Position numbers and translations under genes: made by a program. 64,000 nucleotides of DNA from Oleiphilus messinensis (GTDB taxonomy: Bacteria; Pseudomonadota; Gammaproteobacteria; Pseudomonadales; Oleiphilaceae): NCBI RefSeq assembly GCF_002162375.1, contig NZ_CP021425.1, positions 6,203,276 through 6,267,275 of the forward strand, written 5' to 3'. Below are positions 27,214 through 34,657 of this stretch, in pieces. Position 1 is the stretch's first letter; each line of letters starts with the position of its first letter. The notes beneath the pieces are model-generated. The model was not told the DNA's origin, searched no databases, and saw only the letters and a program-made list of their open reading frames with translations.

Positions 27214-27581
27214 TGCGAGCGCGATATCTCCGTCCCGCTTTGGAAATCCCCGAGATCTATCTTTACCGTGCGCCAGTGGATTTTCGCAAACAGGTGAACG
27301 GACTCGCTACACTCGTTGAGCAAGAGCTGGGGCATAGTCCGTTCAGTGGAGCACTCTATGTATTCACAAACCGCTATCGCAACAGGATTAAATGCCTGCT
27401 GTGGGAAGATAATGGCTTTGTCCTTTATTACAAGGCGCTTGCAGAAGAAAAATTCAAGTGGCCATCAGCATCCGATGAGTGGCTGACACTGACCGGGGAG
27501 CAAATCAACTGGTTGTTGGATGGCTATGATATTAGCCTGCTTAAAGGGCACCGAAAACTTCATTACGAATCGCTATTTTGA
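27210..27581 (+). CDS. tnpB: IS66 accessory protein TnpB (IS66 Orf2)
   Basis: A 123-residue IS66 Orf2 protein with the conserved IYLYRAPVDFRKQVNGLATL, FTNRYRNRIKCLLWEDNGFV and WLLDGYDI segments. Length and motif order match intact family members. It overlaps tnpA by 4 bp, so translation is probably coupled. It is required together with TnpA and TnpC for movement of the element. Confidence 0.95.
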   Translation: MMRARYLRPALEIPEIYLYRAPVDFRKQVNGLATLVEQELGHSPFSGALYVFTNRYRNRIKCLLWEDNGFVLYYKALAEEKFKWPSASDEWLTLTGEQINWLLDGYDISLLKGHRKLHYESLF

Positions 27582-27627
27582 TGAATTAAATAAAGCGTCA
27601 TCATGTTGTTTTAGTTATAATTTCGAA

Positions 27628-29253
27628 ATGAAAAAAGTACCCGATCTGCTCAAAAATCCAGACGATTACAGCAAACTCTCATCAGCAGAGTTGTTGGCTG
27701 TCATTGCAGATTTCCAGCAACAACTTGAGTCTCGGGAGAAGGTACTACAAGTCAAAGATGACGCCATCCACCAGCGTGATCGCTACATCACCCTTCTTGA
27801 AGAACAGTTACGCCTGAAAAAGGCCCAGCAATTTGCCGCCAGCAGCGAAAAACAGGCTTACCAGATCCATCTGTTTGACGAAGCGGAATTGGAAGAAGAA
27901 CTTGAAGCCTTGCGCGAACAGCTGCCGGATGATGCAGACTCGCCAAAGCCAAGTAAGAAGAAACGCCGTCAACGCGGATTCTCGGACAAGCTGGTGCGCG
28001 AACGAATCGAACTGACCCTGTCAGAGGACGAAAAAGCGGGTGCCAGTAAAGTCTTCTTTACCAAAGTAAAAGAAGAGCTGCAGTTTATTCCGGCGCAATT
28101 AAAAGTATTTGAGATCTGGCAGGAAAAAGCCGTATTCCATGAAGATGGACAGGAACAGATTGTCGCAGCAAAACGTCCTGTTCATCCGTTGGGTAAATGC
28201 ATTGCAACCACATCACTCCTGGCATATATCATCACATCGAAATATGCCGATGGTCTACCGCTTTACCGTTTAGAGAAAATGTTGGCTCGTCTGGGGCACG
28301 AAGTCAGTCGAACCAGTATGGCACATTGGATCATTCGGCTTGATGATGTATTCAAACCGCTCATTAATCTTATGCGGGACGTCCAGAACAGCAGTCGTTA
28401 TCTTCAAGCAGATGAAACCCGGATACAAGTACTGAAAGAGGACTGCAAAAGTGTCCGATCTGACAAATGGATGTGGGTGATCCGGGGCGGCCCACCAGAC
28501 CAGCCTGTCGTGCTATTTGAATATGATCCCTCTCGTTCGGGGAATGTTCCTGTTCGCCTGCTGGAAGGGTTTACGGGCACCTTGCAAGCCGATGGGTATG
28601 CCGGTTATGCCAAGGTATGTCGTGAAAACGATATTACTCGTATTGGCTGTTGGGATCACGCCAGACGTAAGTATATTGAAGCCATCAAGGGTGCACCGAG
28701 TAGTAGCAAAACTAAAAAAGGCAAAGTCAGCAAGGCCGACATGGCACTGAGTTACATTCGAAAGCTCTACGCAATTGAGCGTGAGATACAGGATCGAAAA
28801 GAGGCTGAACGGTACCGTGTCCGTCAGGAAATGAGTGTTCCACTGCTGAACGAATTCAAGAGCTGGCTGGAGAAAAACGTCAGCAAGGTCATGAAAGGAT
28901 CGCTCACCCGTACGGCCATGGAATACACCTTAAACCAGTGGCCTTATCTGATAGGATATTGTGAGAAAGGCTATCTCAATATCAGCAATGCATTGGCAGA
29001 AAATGCGATACGTCCTTTTGCCATAGGCCGGCGCGCTTGGCTGTTTGCTGATACGAGCCAAGGTGCCAGAGCCAGTGCGACCTGCTACTCCTTGATCGAG
29101 ACCGCTAAAGCCAACCAACTGGAACCTTCTGCTTACATCCATTATGTTCTGAATCGAATCGGTGAGGCGGATACGGTTGAGAAACTTGAAGCCCTGTTAC
29201 CGTGGAATGTCGTGTTGGAGTCTTCTTTAAAAAATGTGGCTCAATACAGTTAG
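27628..29253 (+). CDS. tnpC: IS66 transposase TnpC
   Basis: A 541-residue DDE transposase. The N-terminus has a coiled coil (about residues 20-75), a zinc-finger-like/IS66 helix region follows, and the catalytic residues are the Asp in YLQADETRIQVL, the Asp in LQADGYAGYAKV and the Glu in NALAENAIRPFAIG. The ATG at 27628 fits the family start (MKKVPDLLKNPDDYSKLS) better than an upstream in-frame ATG inside tnpB. The gene is intact, so the element may still be able to move despite its unusual flanks. Confidence 0.93.
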   Translation: MKKVPDLLKNPDDYSKLSSAELLAVIADFQQQLESREKVLQVKDDAIHQRDRYITLLEEQLRLKKAQQFAASSEKQAYQIHLFDEAELEEELEALREQLPDDADSPKPSKKKRRQRGFSDKLVRERIELTLSEDEKAGASKVFFTKVKEELQFIPAQLKVFEIWQEKAVFHEDGQEQIVAAKRPVHPLGKCIATTSLLAYIITSKYADGLPLYRLEKMLARLGHEVSRTSMAHWIIRLDDVFKPLINLMRDVQNSSRYLQADETRIQVLKEDCKSVRSDKWMWVIRGGPPDQPVVLFEYDPSRSGNVPVRLLEGFTGTLQADGYAGYAKVCRENDITRIGCWDHARRKYIEAIKGAPSSSKTKKGKVSKADMALSYIRKLYAIEREIQDRKEAERYRVRQEMSVPLLNEFKSWLEKNVSKVMKGSLTRTAMEYTLNQWPYLIGYCEKGYLNISNALAENAIRPFAIGRRAWLFADTSQGARASATCYSLIETAKANQLEPSAYIHYVLNRIGEADTVEKLEALLPWNVVLESSLKNVAQYS

Positions 29254-29415
29254 GGGAAGTGTGTCGATTTAACGGCGCTTACTTTCCTTTAGCTTGTCGT
29301 CTGGATCAGTCGAGTTCTCGATGGAAACAGAAAGCGACATAACCGGTCATGGCCACCGCATTTTGGGCAACAATAAGTCTGCTCTTTCTCATGAGTATCA
29401 TTTGAAACAGGCGAG

Positions 29416-29864
29416 GGACACCATGGACATGCACTATTTAAAATCCGTAATAGATTTTAAACTTAAAGGAGTAAAAACCGGTATTCTGTAAATGCGATAT
29501 CGAAAACTCATCCAATCGGACGGTTAAAAAGTGGAGAATTTCGACTATCAGTGAGGTTCTCGTTAAATTGAAGGCGAAAGCCATCCCTCTCTTGTTAGGT
29601 GAGCGTCAGAAAAGATGTTTTCGATTGGAGCGCTTAGGCGGCGAGTGTCCTGAGTTTTCGCCTTGAATACTGCCACTCGTAAATCGATTCAAATTGTGTT
29701 GATCGGGTTATCCAGTCATGATTGGCTAGGCCCAGACGCCAGAGAATGGGCGGAAGTTGCTCTGGTATACTACCGCGTTTAGTAGGATGCAGAGCTCGTC
29801 CGGTATAATCCACGAGTTGCAAGTAATCTTGCCATGATAGGCGTGCCTGTCCTCGATGTTTTCG
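29416..29864 (+). repeat. Direct repeat copy C (181-bp core plus transposase fragment)
   Basis: The core at 29416-29596 matches copy A closely (shared atttaaaatccgtaatagat, where B and D have aaaccg variants) and, like A, runs on into the transposase tail to 29864, ending at cgatgttttcg. Confidence 0.9.
29634..29864 (-). pseudogene. C-terminal fragment of a REP-associated-type transposase (copy C)
   Basis: Same reading frame and motifs as the fragment at 25252-25473 (WQDYLQLVDYTGRALHPTK, IPEQLPPILWRLGLANHDWI) with nine more bases. It starts abruptly at 29864 without the catalytic N-terminal domain and is followed by a repeat core. It cannot code for an active transposase. Confidence 0.65.
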
Positions 29865-30200
29865 GAAAAGAATGGCTTTAGCCCTAGAGAGGTTTTAGGT
29901 CAAATTTCTGGTGAGCCTTCTTGGATTCAAGGTAATGAAACACCAAATTGCGTATTCCGGCGAACGTGAACATGCATTCTCTGTAAAACCAGGAAAAGTG
30001 TTCATGGTCAACCAGAAAATGGGGGTTCAGATGGGCCAGAATAGGCACCAAATTGCATTGCGTGTGAGAAGCCCATGGGACTTGTAGCTCAATTGGAGTA
30101 AGGACCAGACTGGAAAACTGAAATGAACTTTGGTGGTGGGGTGGCCTATTCGTTCCGCTGTCGCTGTAATGGTTCTGCAAAATTTTTATGGCAATGCTAA
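29865..30200 (+). pseudogene. Decayed DUF1963-like gene
   Basis: One frame from 29865 to a TAA at 30198 reads GEPSWIQGNETPNC, later APNCIACEKPMGLVAQLE, and ends FGGGVAYSFRCRCNGSAKFLWQC. These are the hallmark blocks of DUF1963-type cytoplasmic proteins (tryptophan/Cys pairs and the KFLWQC end). Three stop codons (TGA, TAG, TAA) interrupt the frame, and the N-terminal part is missing, cut at the edge of repeat copy C. It is not functional. Confidence 0.6.
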
Positions 30201-30264
30201 TGCCAACCCGTAATAACGGCGTTATGCGCATCAATCTGCCAGATTTTGAAAGGGATATACAACA

Positions 30265-30870
30265 TTGATCGAACTAATAAAGCGAATTTTTTCTATAACA
30301 ATTGAGTATGTGGCATTCACGAAAAATGCTTCAAGTGAGTTTTTGGAAAAATCAAACGAAGTAGCAGGAGGTAATCTACTAGAGCTTGAATGGTACGATA
30401 TAAATAATGTGCCAGAGGCAATGAAGCGACTTCAAAAAGTTAACGTGTTGGCAAACCAGCTCATGCAAGAATTTGAGGCAGCTAACATCATCATGTTCAA
30501 CAAGTTTCTCATCACTGTATCTGGTGAGCATCCATTTGTAGTGAAAATCGTGGCAAAAAAGGCATCAGAGAGAGTGGTAGAGGAAGTAAATAAGACCAAT
30601 CTAATTTTTGGTGTATATCAAAAAATAATTCATGAGAGTAATTCCTTTTTTGATTTTTTATTGAGTTTGTCAGGTCACTATGCCGTAACTGAAAACGAAA
30701 TTTTGTTTGAAGATGATGATGATATTCGTGAATATACCGAACGCCTAAACAAAATTGAAGAATTTAGACAGCAGCTGTTCGCTCTTGAAAGGTACAATCG
30801 AAAACTAGTTGAACAAAACTTGAGGGCTCTGGAAATTGAAATATTCAACCATTCTGGCTCAGAGGCATAG
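30265..30870 (+). CDS. Hypothetical protein of the accessory island
   Basis: A 201-residue, AT-rich gene with a TTG start preceded by aaaggga. The product is mostly helical and acidic at the C-terminus, with no signal peptide. A hydrophobic but not clearly membrane-spanning stretch (IMFNKFLITVSGEHPFVVKIV) sits in the middle, and a heptad-like helix (about 155-195) ends the protein. I recognise no family. It lies alone between the DUF1963-like remnant and direct repeat copy D. Confidence 0.55.
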   Translation: MIELIKRIFSITIEYVAFTKNASSEFLEKSNEVAGGNLLELEWYDINNVPEAMKRLQKVNVLANQLMQEFEAANIIMFNKFLITVSGEHPFVVKIVAKKASERVVEEVNKTNLIFGVYQKIIHESNSFFDFLLSLSGHYAVTENEILFEDDDDIREYTERLNKIEEFRQQLFALERYNRKLVEQNLRALEIEIFNHSGSEA

Positions 30871-30899
30871 TTTCAATCTCAATGTGCAGAGTGCATCGA

Positions 30900-31081
30900 G
30901 ACAACATGGACATACACTATTTAAAAACCGTATTAGATTTCAATCTTAAATGAGTAAAAACCGGTATTCTGTAAATGCGATACCGAAGACTCATCCAATC
31001 GGACGGTTAAAAAGTGGAGAATTTCGACTCTCTGTGAGGTGCTCGTCAAATTGAGAAGGCGAAAGCCATTCCTCTCTTGTT
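30900..31081 (+). repeat. Direct repeat copy D (182-bp core)
   Basis: Begins gacaacatggacatacac and ends cctctcttgtt. It is closest to copy B, sharing the agatttcaatcttaaatgag variant, and like B it continues into the 3' end of a PIN gene. Confidence 0.9.
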
Positions 31082-31096
31082 CGCCTGAACAAATTT

Positions 31097-31498
31097 CTAA
31101 GAAACGTACTCTCTGGCAGACATCGCTATGTCTGGAAATTGATTTAGTATTTTTTTATCGGCAGTTATTAGTTTGCAGTTTTGACTTTTTGCCAAGCAAA
31201 TAAACTCAGAATCATAGGCTGAACAACCTGATTCATTTGCAGTAATTAATACATCGACAGAATTCACGGTGTATTCATTGCCTTCCAGTAAATGCTCAGC
31301 TTGCTGTTGTATCTCCAAGGCATCGTCCATAGAAATAAGCGCTTTTCTAAGGTACAAAGCCAATATGTTTCGTAACTCACTACGCCATAAAACAGGGGCA
31401 ATCCAATCAGGGTCTTTTAATAGCAGGGCTTCTACGTAGTCGCTATAATCAGAGGGCAAATAAAGGTAAGCTATTGTGTTAGTGTCAGCGACAATCAT
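31097..31498 (-). CDS. PIN-domain toxin (VapC-like RNase)
   Basis: A 133-residue PIN-domain protein. The acidic catalytic residues are present: Asp5 in MIVADTN, Glu near 41 in WRSELRNIL, Asp near 96 in SAYDSEFICLA and Asp near 114 in LITADKKIL. VapC-type toxins cleave specific RNAs, often initiator tRNA or rRNA. It follows its antitoxin gene with a 4-bp overlap (ATGA), the standard arrangement. A nearly identical but truncated C-terminal copy lies at 26615-26812. Confidence 0.9.
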   Translation of the reverse strand: MIVADTNTIAYLYLPSDYSDYVEALLLKDPDWIAPVLWRSELRNILALYLRKALISMDDALEIQQQAEHLLEGNEYTVNSVDVLITANESGCSAYDSEFICLAKSQNCKLITADKKILNQFPDIAMSAREYVS

Positions 31499-31737
31499 TC
31501 TCTGCCTTCAGCTTTCGCATAAGTTAAATCTTCCTCAGTCACTTTCAAACCTTTTAGTTTTTGCCTCATTGTTCGTGCATTCATTAAAAGTTGGTTTTTA
31601 TCTATTTTTTGTGGTGTCAAAACCTTTTCCAGGCATACAATAAGCTCACTATTTATACTTCTGTGGTTTGCTTCAGCGGATTGTTTTAGCTGGCTGTATA
31701 AAGTGTCTGGTATATTCTTTACTGTAATTGCGGGCAT
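31495..31737 (-). CDS. Ribbon-helix-helix antitoxin (FitA/VapB-like)
   Basis: An 80-residue antitoxin with an Arc/FitA-type ribbon-helix-helix N-terminus (AITVKNIPDTLYSQLKQSAE, then HRSINSELIVCLE) and a C-terminal toxin-binding tail. The ATG at 31737 gives the family's usual MPAITVKNIP start and is preferred over one three codons upstream. The stop overlaps the toxin start. Such proteins bind their own promoter, which should lie in the AT-rich 31740-31800 stretch; no operator was resolved. Confidence 0.88.
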   Translation of the reverse strand: MPAITVKNIPDTLYSQLKQSAEANHRSINSELIVCLEKVLTPQKIDKNQLLMNARTMRQKLKGLKVTEEDLTYAKAEGRE

Positions 31738-31824
31738 AAAAAACACTCATGGTTGCAATATGGTTTCTTTATGGTTTCACATATAAATCATCTTAACAAC
31801 TGACTATGTTCCCACGGCAAGCCT

Positions 31825-32000
31825 TCAAGCCATTTTCTCATCCCAGAATGTTCCGTTCTTGACCATCGTATTCAGGATAGTCCATTGCTTCCGCATACAG
31901 GCAACCATGGCCACTTTTGTGGGGTCACCATCCGCTCATACATTGGCTTCAATTGTAGGTGGTATTGTATGACAGGCATGATCGATATGAACGATGCATG
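31825..32000 (-). pseudogene. IS110-family transposase C-terminal remnant
   Basis: The minus strand reads ASFISIMPVIQYHLQLKPMY and ERMVTPQK, then in a shifted frame KVAMVACMRKQWTILNTMV and a stop after DEKMA. This is the C-terminal end of an IS110/IS111 transposase with one frameshift and no N-terminal DEDD domain. It lies at the right edge of the accessory island, next to the conserved receptor gene. Confidence 0.75.
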
Positions 32001-32019
32001 CCCCTCAGGCAAAGAATTA

Positions 32020-34206
32020 TCAGAACGCGTATTTCAGCGACACACTGGCATTACGCGGTGCACCATAGGCTAGCTGGCTGTAGAAGCCTATTTGGCTGTA
32101 ATAGGTCTCATCCAACAAATTGTTCACATTCAATTGAGCAGACAATTCTTTGTTGAAAGCATATTTGGCCATCAGACTCACCAGCGCGTAGGCATCCTGT
32201 TCCAGTTTTTCGCCTTCACCCGTGACGGGATTCGTTCCATTCGTGTAGTTTCCGCTTTGCCAGTTGACACCCGCCCCCACTGCCAGGCCCTGAAGATCGC
32301 CTTGAAACTGATATTTGCTGAACACTTTCAGCAGGCGGCGGGGATGGCTGGTGTTCACCGCGCGCCCATTGGCATCACTCGCAGTAAATTGCGACCAGCC
32401 CAGGCTCAGCTGCAAACCCGGACTCACTTCACCCGCAACTTCGATTTCATAGCCCCGACTTTCTGCCCCCTCAGCTTGCACGTAAGCCTGTGCGATGGTT
32501 CCAGGAACAAGCTTGTCCCCATCGGGTTGGGCGACATTGTCCTGAAGAATCTGGAATACGGCGAGACTACCGTTCAACTTGCCATCCATGAGCTCTGCTT
32601 TCAACCCGATTTCATAAGTTTCACCACTAATCGGATCCAGCGTTTTACCCGTTGCGTCCTGCTCACTCTGGGGATTGAAAATATCAGCATAGCTGGCATA
32701 GGCAGACAACGCTTCACTGAGGTCATAGATGATGCCTGCATAGGGTAGGAAAACATGGTCATGCTCAATGGCGTATGGTCCTTGCCAATTTTGACCGCTG
32801 GTTTCCCAATCCGAAAGCCGGCCACCCACGATCACATTCAAATCCTCAGTCAAATCAAGACGGGTGACTGCATAAAATGCCGTTTCCTTCGTGTCTTGCT
32901 TATCTGTCAGGGTAGTTTCCCCCCAGACGGGTTCCGGATAGCGGCCATCCCACTCATTGAAATTGAAATCGACTTCAGATACTTCACGGTCGTAGAGATA
33001 GGAGCTGAAATCCTGATCACTGTTAATGGCACCGAAAGCAACCTCGTGTTTTCGACCCATCACAGTATAGGCCCCTGAGATATTCAGCGTAAAAGTGTCC
33101 TGTTTTCGTGTGGTATCGTAACGGCTGGGTGATGCGCCCATGCCAAGGCCGGTATCCCGATCTGGCACACCGTAAACCCACAACAGTTTCAACTCGCCCT
33201 TATTTTGTCCGTGATCATAGCGGAGTTGAGCATTCCAGTCTTTTGAAAAATGTTGGGTTAACGTGGCGAAATAATTTTCATTTGTGGATGCCCAGCCAGC
33301 CCAATGTGGTGCTTTAGACTTAGAGCGGGACCAATTGGTGCGGCTGCCATCTGTATACCAGACAGGTAATCCCCCCCAGGCAGATGAGGTCGGGTCGTTA
33401 TTTTGATAGCTCGCCCCCAAACTGAGTTGTGTATTGGCAGTGATATCCGCATCGAGGACACCATACAGTACGGTTGTCTCATCTTCCCGATAATCGACAA
33501 AGGAGTCACTCTGTTCATAACTACCGACAATCCGGCCTCTTATATTGCCGCTTTCAACCAACGGCGAAGATACATCCGCTGTGGCACCATACGTATTCCA
33601 TTGCCCGGCTTCGACAGACACATTCCCCGCCAACGTGCGGCTGTCTGCATGTTTACGCACCAAATTAATCGAGGCTGCCGGGTTACCGGTTCCGGTCATT
33701 AATCCCGTTGCCCCCCTGACCACTTCAACCCGGTCATATATAATTGTACTGGTTTGAGTTTCTCCTGCACTCCAACCCGGACTCCATGTCGTTGGGATTC
33801 CGTCTATCTGCAAGTTTTCGATGTCAAATCCACGCGCTTTGTAGCCATGCCTGGAACTATCGTATTCGCTCGCAGAAACCCCGGTGACGTTGTTAATAAC
33901 ATCTGTAATATCGTCGAGTTTTTGATCTTCAATACGTTGTCGGGTAACCACGCTGACAGACTGTGGTGTGTTGCGCATTGACATCGAAAGCGGTGTGGCC
34001 GTACCGACCATGGGTGTAGTATATGAATCTGAACCTTCTGTTGTTGCCGAAGTGTCCGCAACAATTTTAACATCGGGTAGAGACTGCATATCACCAGCGG
34101 TTTCCTGTTCCGGATTGGAACCTTCCTCCGCCCATACGACACCAGATCCAATGATGGACGAAATTGCAATAGACAAGACGAGTCGTTGAGTTGAAAGGTA
34201 CTGCAT
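32020..34206 (-). CDS. TonB-dependent siderophore receptor
   Basis: A 728-residue outer-membrane receptor: a signal peptide (about 1-27), a plug domain with NTPQSVSVVTRQRIEDQ and RGFDIENLQIDGIPTTW followed by VEVVRGATGLMTGTGNPAAS, then a 22-strand barrel ending SLKYAF with the terminal aromatic residue. The FpvA/FoxA-like sequence suggests a hydroxamate-type ferric siderophore, which cannot be fixed further. The ATG at 34206 places the signal peptide correctly and follows GGAG. A Fur-like box lies 35 bp upstream. Confidence 0.93.
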   Translation of the reverse strand: MQYLSTQRLVLSIAISSIIGSGVVWAEEGSNPEQETAGDMQSLPDVKIVADTSATTEGSDSYTTPMVGTATPLSMSMRNTPQSVSVVTRQRIEDQKLDDITDVINNVTGVSASEYDSSRHGYKARGFDIENLQIDGIPTTWSPGWSAGETQTSTIIYDRVEVVRGATGLMTGTGNPAASINLVRKHADSRTLAGNVSVEAGQWNTYGATADVSSPLVESGNIRGRIVGSYEQSDSFVDYREDETTVLYGVLDADITANTQLSLGASYQNNDPTSSAWGGLPVWYTDGSRTNWSRSKSKAPHWAGWASTNENYFATLTQHFSKDWNAQLRYDHGQNKGELKLLWVYGVPDRDTGLGMGASPSRYDTTRKQDTFTLNISGAYTVMGRKHEVAFGAINSDQDFSSYLYDREVSEVDFNFNEWDGRYPEPVWGETTLTDKQDTKETAFYAVTRLDLTEDLNVIVGGRLSDWETSGQNWQGPYAIEHDHVFLPYAGIIYDLSEALSAYASYADIFNPQSEQDATGKTLDPISGETYEIGLKAELMDGKLNGSLAVFQILQDNVAQPDGDKLVPGTIAQAYVQAEGAESRGYEIEVAGEVSPGLQLSLGWSQFTASDANGRAVNTSHPRRLLKVFSKYQFQGDLQGLAVGAGVNWQSGNYTNGTNPVTGEGEKLEQDAYALVSLMAKYAFNKELSAQLNVNNLLDETYYSQIGFYSQLAYGAPRNASVSLKYAF

Positions 34207-34240
34207 TTGGATACTCCATAAGCGATCATTCAAATGTTAC

Positions 34241-34259
34241 TGATAATTATTATCATTTA
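34241..34259. promoter_or_regulatory. Fur-like box upstream of the siderophore receptor
   Basis: tgataattattatcattta matches the Fur consensus GATAATGATAATCATTATC at most positions, just before the receptor gene on the minus strand. Repression by Fe-Fur is expected from the family. Confidence 0.8.
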
Positions 34260-34312
34260 CATTTCGATCACTATACCAGAAGGTATCCAAAGTGCAATTC
34301 CGCTGTCACATT

Positions 34313-34657
34313 TTAGTGCGTGCCATTATCCGATCGAGCCAGATTAACAGCTGAAAACGGGTAGAAAAACTGCATTAATTTCGGTTTTTTGCTCAACATC
34401 AGAGCAACCAAAATAGCCGACGTGGGTATCAACATGATCCAGACCAGAATGGCCATGGTTGGGTGATCCGCTTTAAAACAGCAAATAGCTGAAAGCAGCA
34501 ACAAGCCCATGCCCACGGAGCGAATACGCAAAGCGTGAGCATTTGAACAGGTATTACCAAACACCTGCTTCCAATGGCTGTTAATGGAGAGCGCGAACCA
34601 CGCCATACTCGTCAATGAAAAAACGATCGCGAAAAGCAACCAGAACACCTCACTCAT
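34313..34657 (-). CDS. DUF3325-like small membrane protein
   Basis: A 114-residue polytopic protein with three hydrophobic segments and an N-terminus resembling DUF3325 (EVFWLLFAIVFSLTSMAWFALS, here in parts). DUF3325 proteins accompany PepSY membrane proteins in iron-regulated operons. Its ATG lies inside the end of the PepSY gene (8-bp overlap), so the two are co-translated. The biochemical role is unknown. Confidence 0.75.
   Translation of the reverse strand: MSEVFWLLFAIVFSLTSMAWFALSINSHWKQVFGNTCSNAHALRIRSVGMGLLLLSAICCFKADHPTMAILVWIMLIPTSAILVALMLSKKPKLMQFFYPFSAVNLARSDNGTH

Larger units (their letters stand above)
26813..29282 (+). mobile_element. IS66-family insertion sequence
   Basis: A 2470-bp element bounded by imperfect terminal inverted repeats: GTAAGCGCC at the left end (26813-26821) and its complement GGCGCTTAC at the right end (29274-29282), with further partial matches inside. 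It contains the three canonical IS66 genes (tnpA, tnpB, tnpC) in order. The 8 bases outside each end (agtaaata on the left, tttccttt on the right) do not match, so the usual 8-bp target duplication is absent, which points to a deletion or recombination after insertion. Confidence 0.9.

Noticed and set aside
28030-28060. IS66 element as two nested insertions
   Set aside because: All three transposition genes are in order and intact, with one pair of terminal repeats.
29884-30234. Minus-strand frame of 116 codons
   Set aside because: It is the shadow of the DUF1963-like remnant, whose plus-strand frame carries recognisable family motifs.
24900-32000. Integron attC sites or a CRISPR array in the repeat-rich island
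   Set aside because: The four repeats are about 180 bp, far apart and lack clear attC core sites; a lone gttatgc near 30210 and tgttagg near 23061 are not enough. No short regularly spaced repeats and no integrase or Cas gene were seen.
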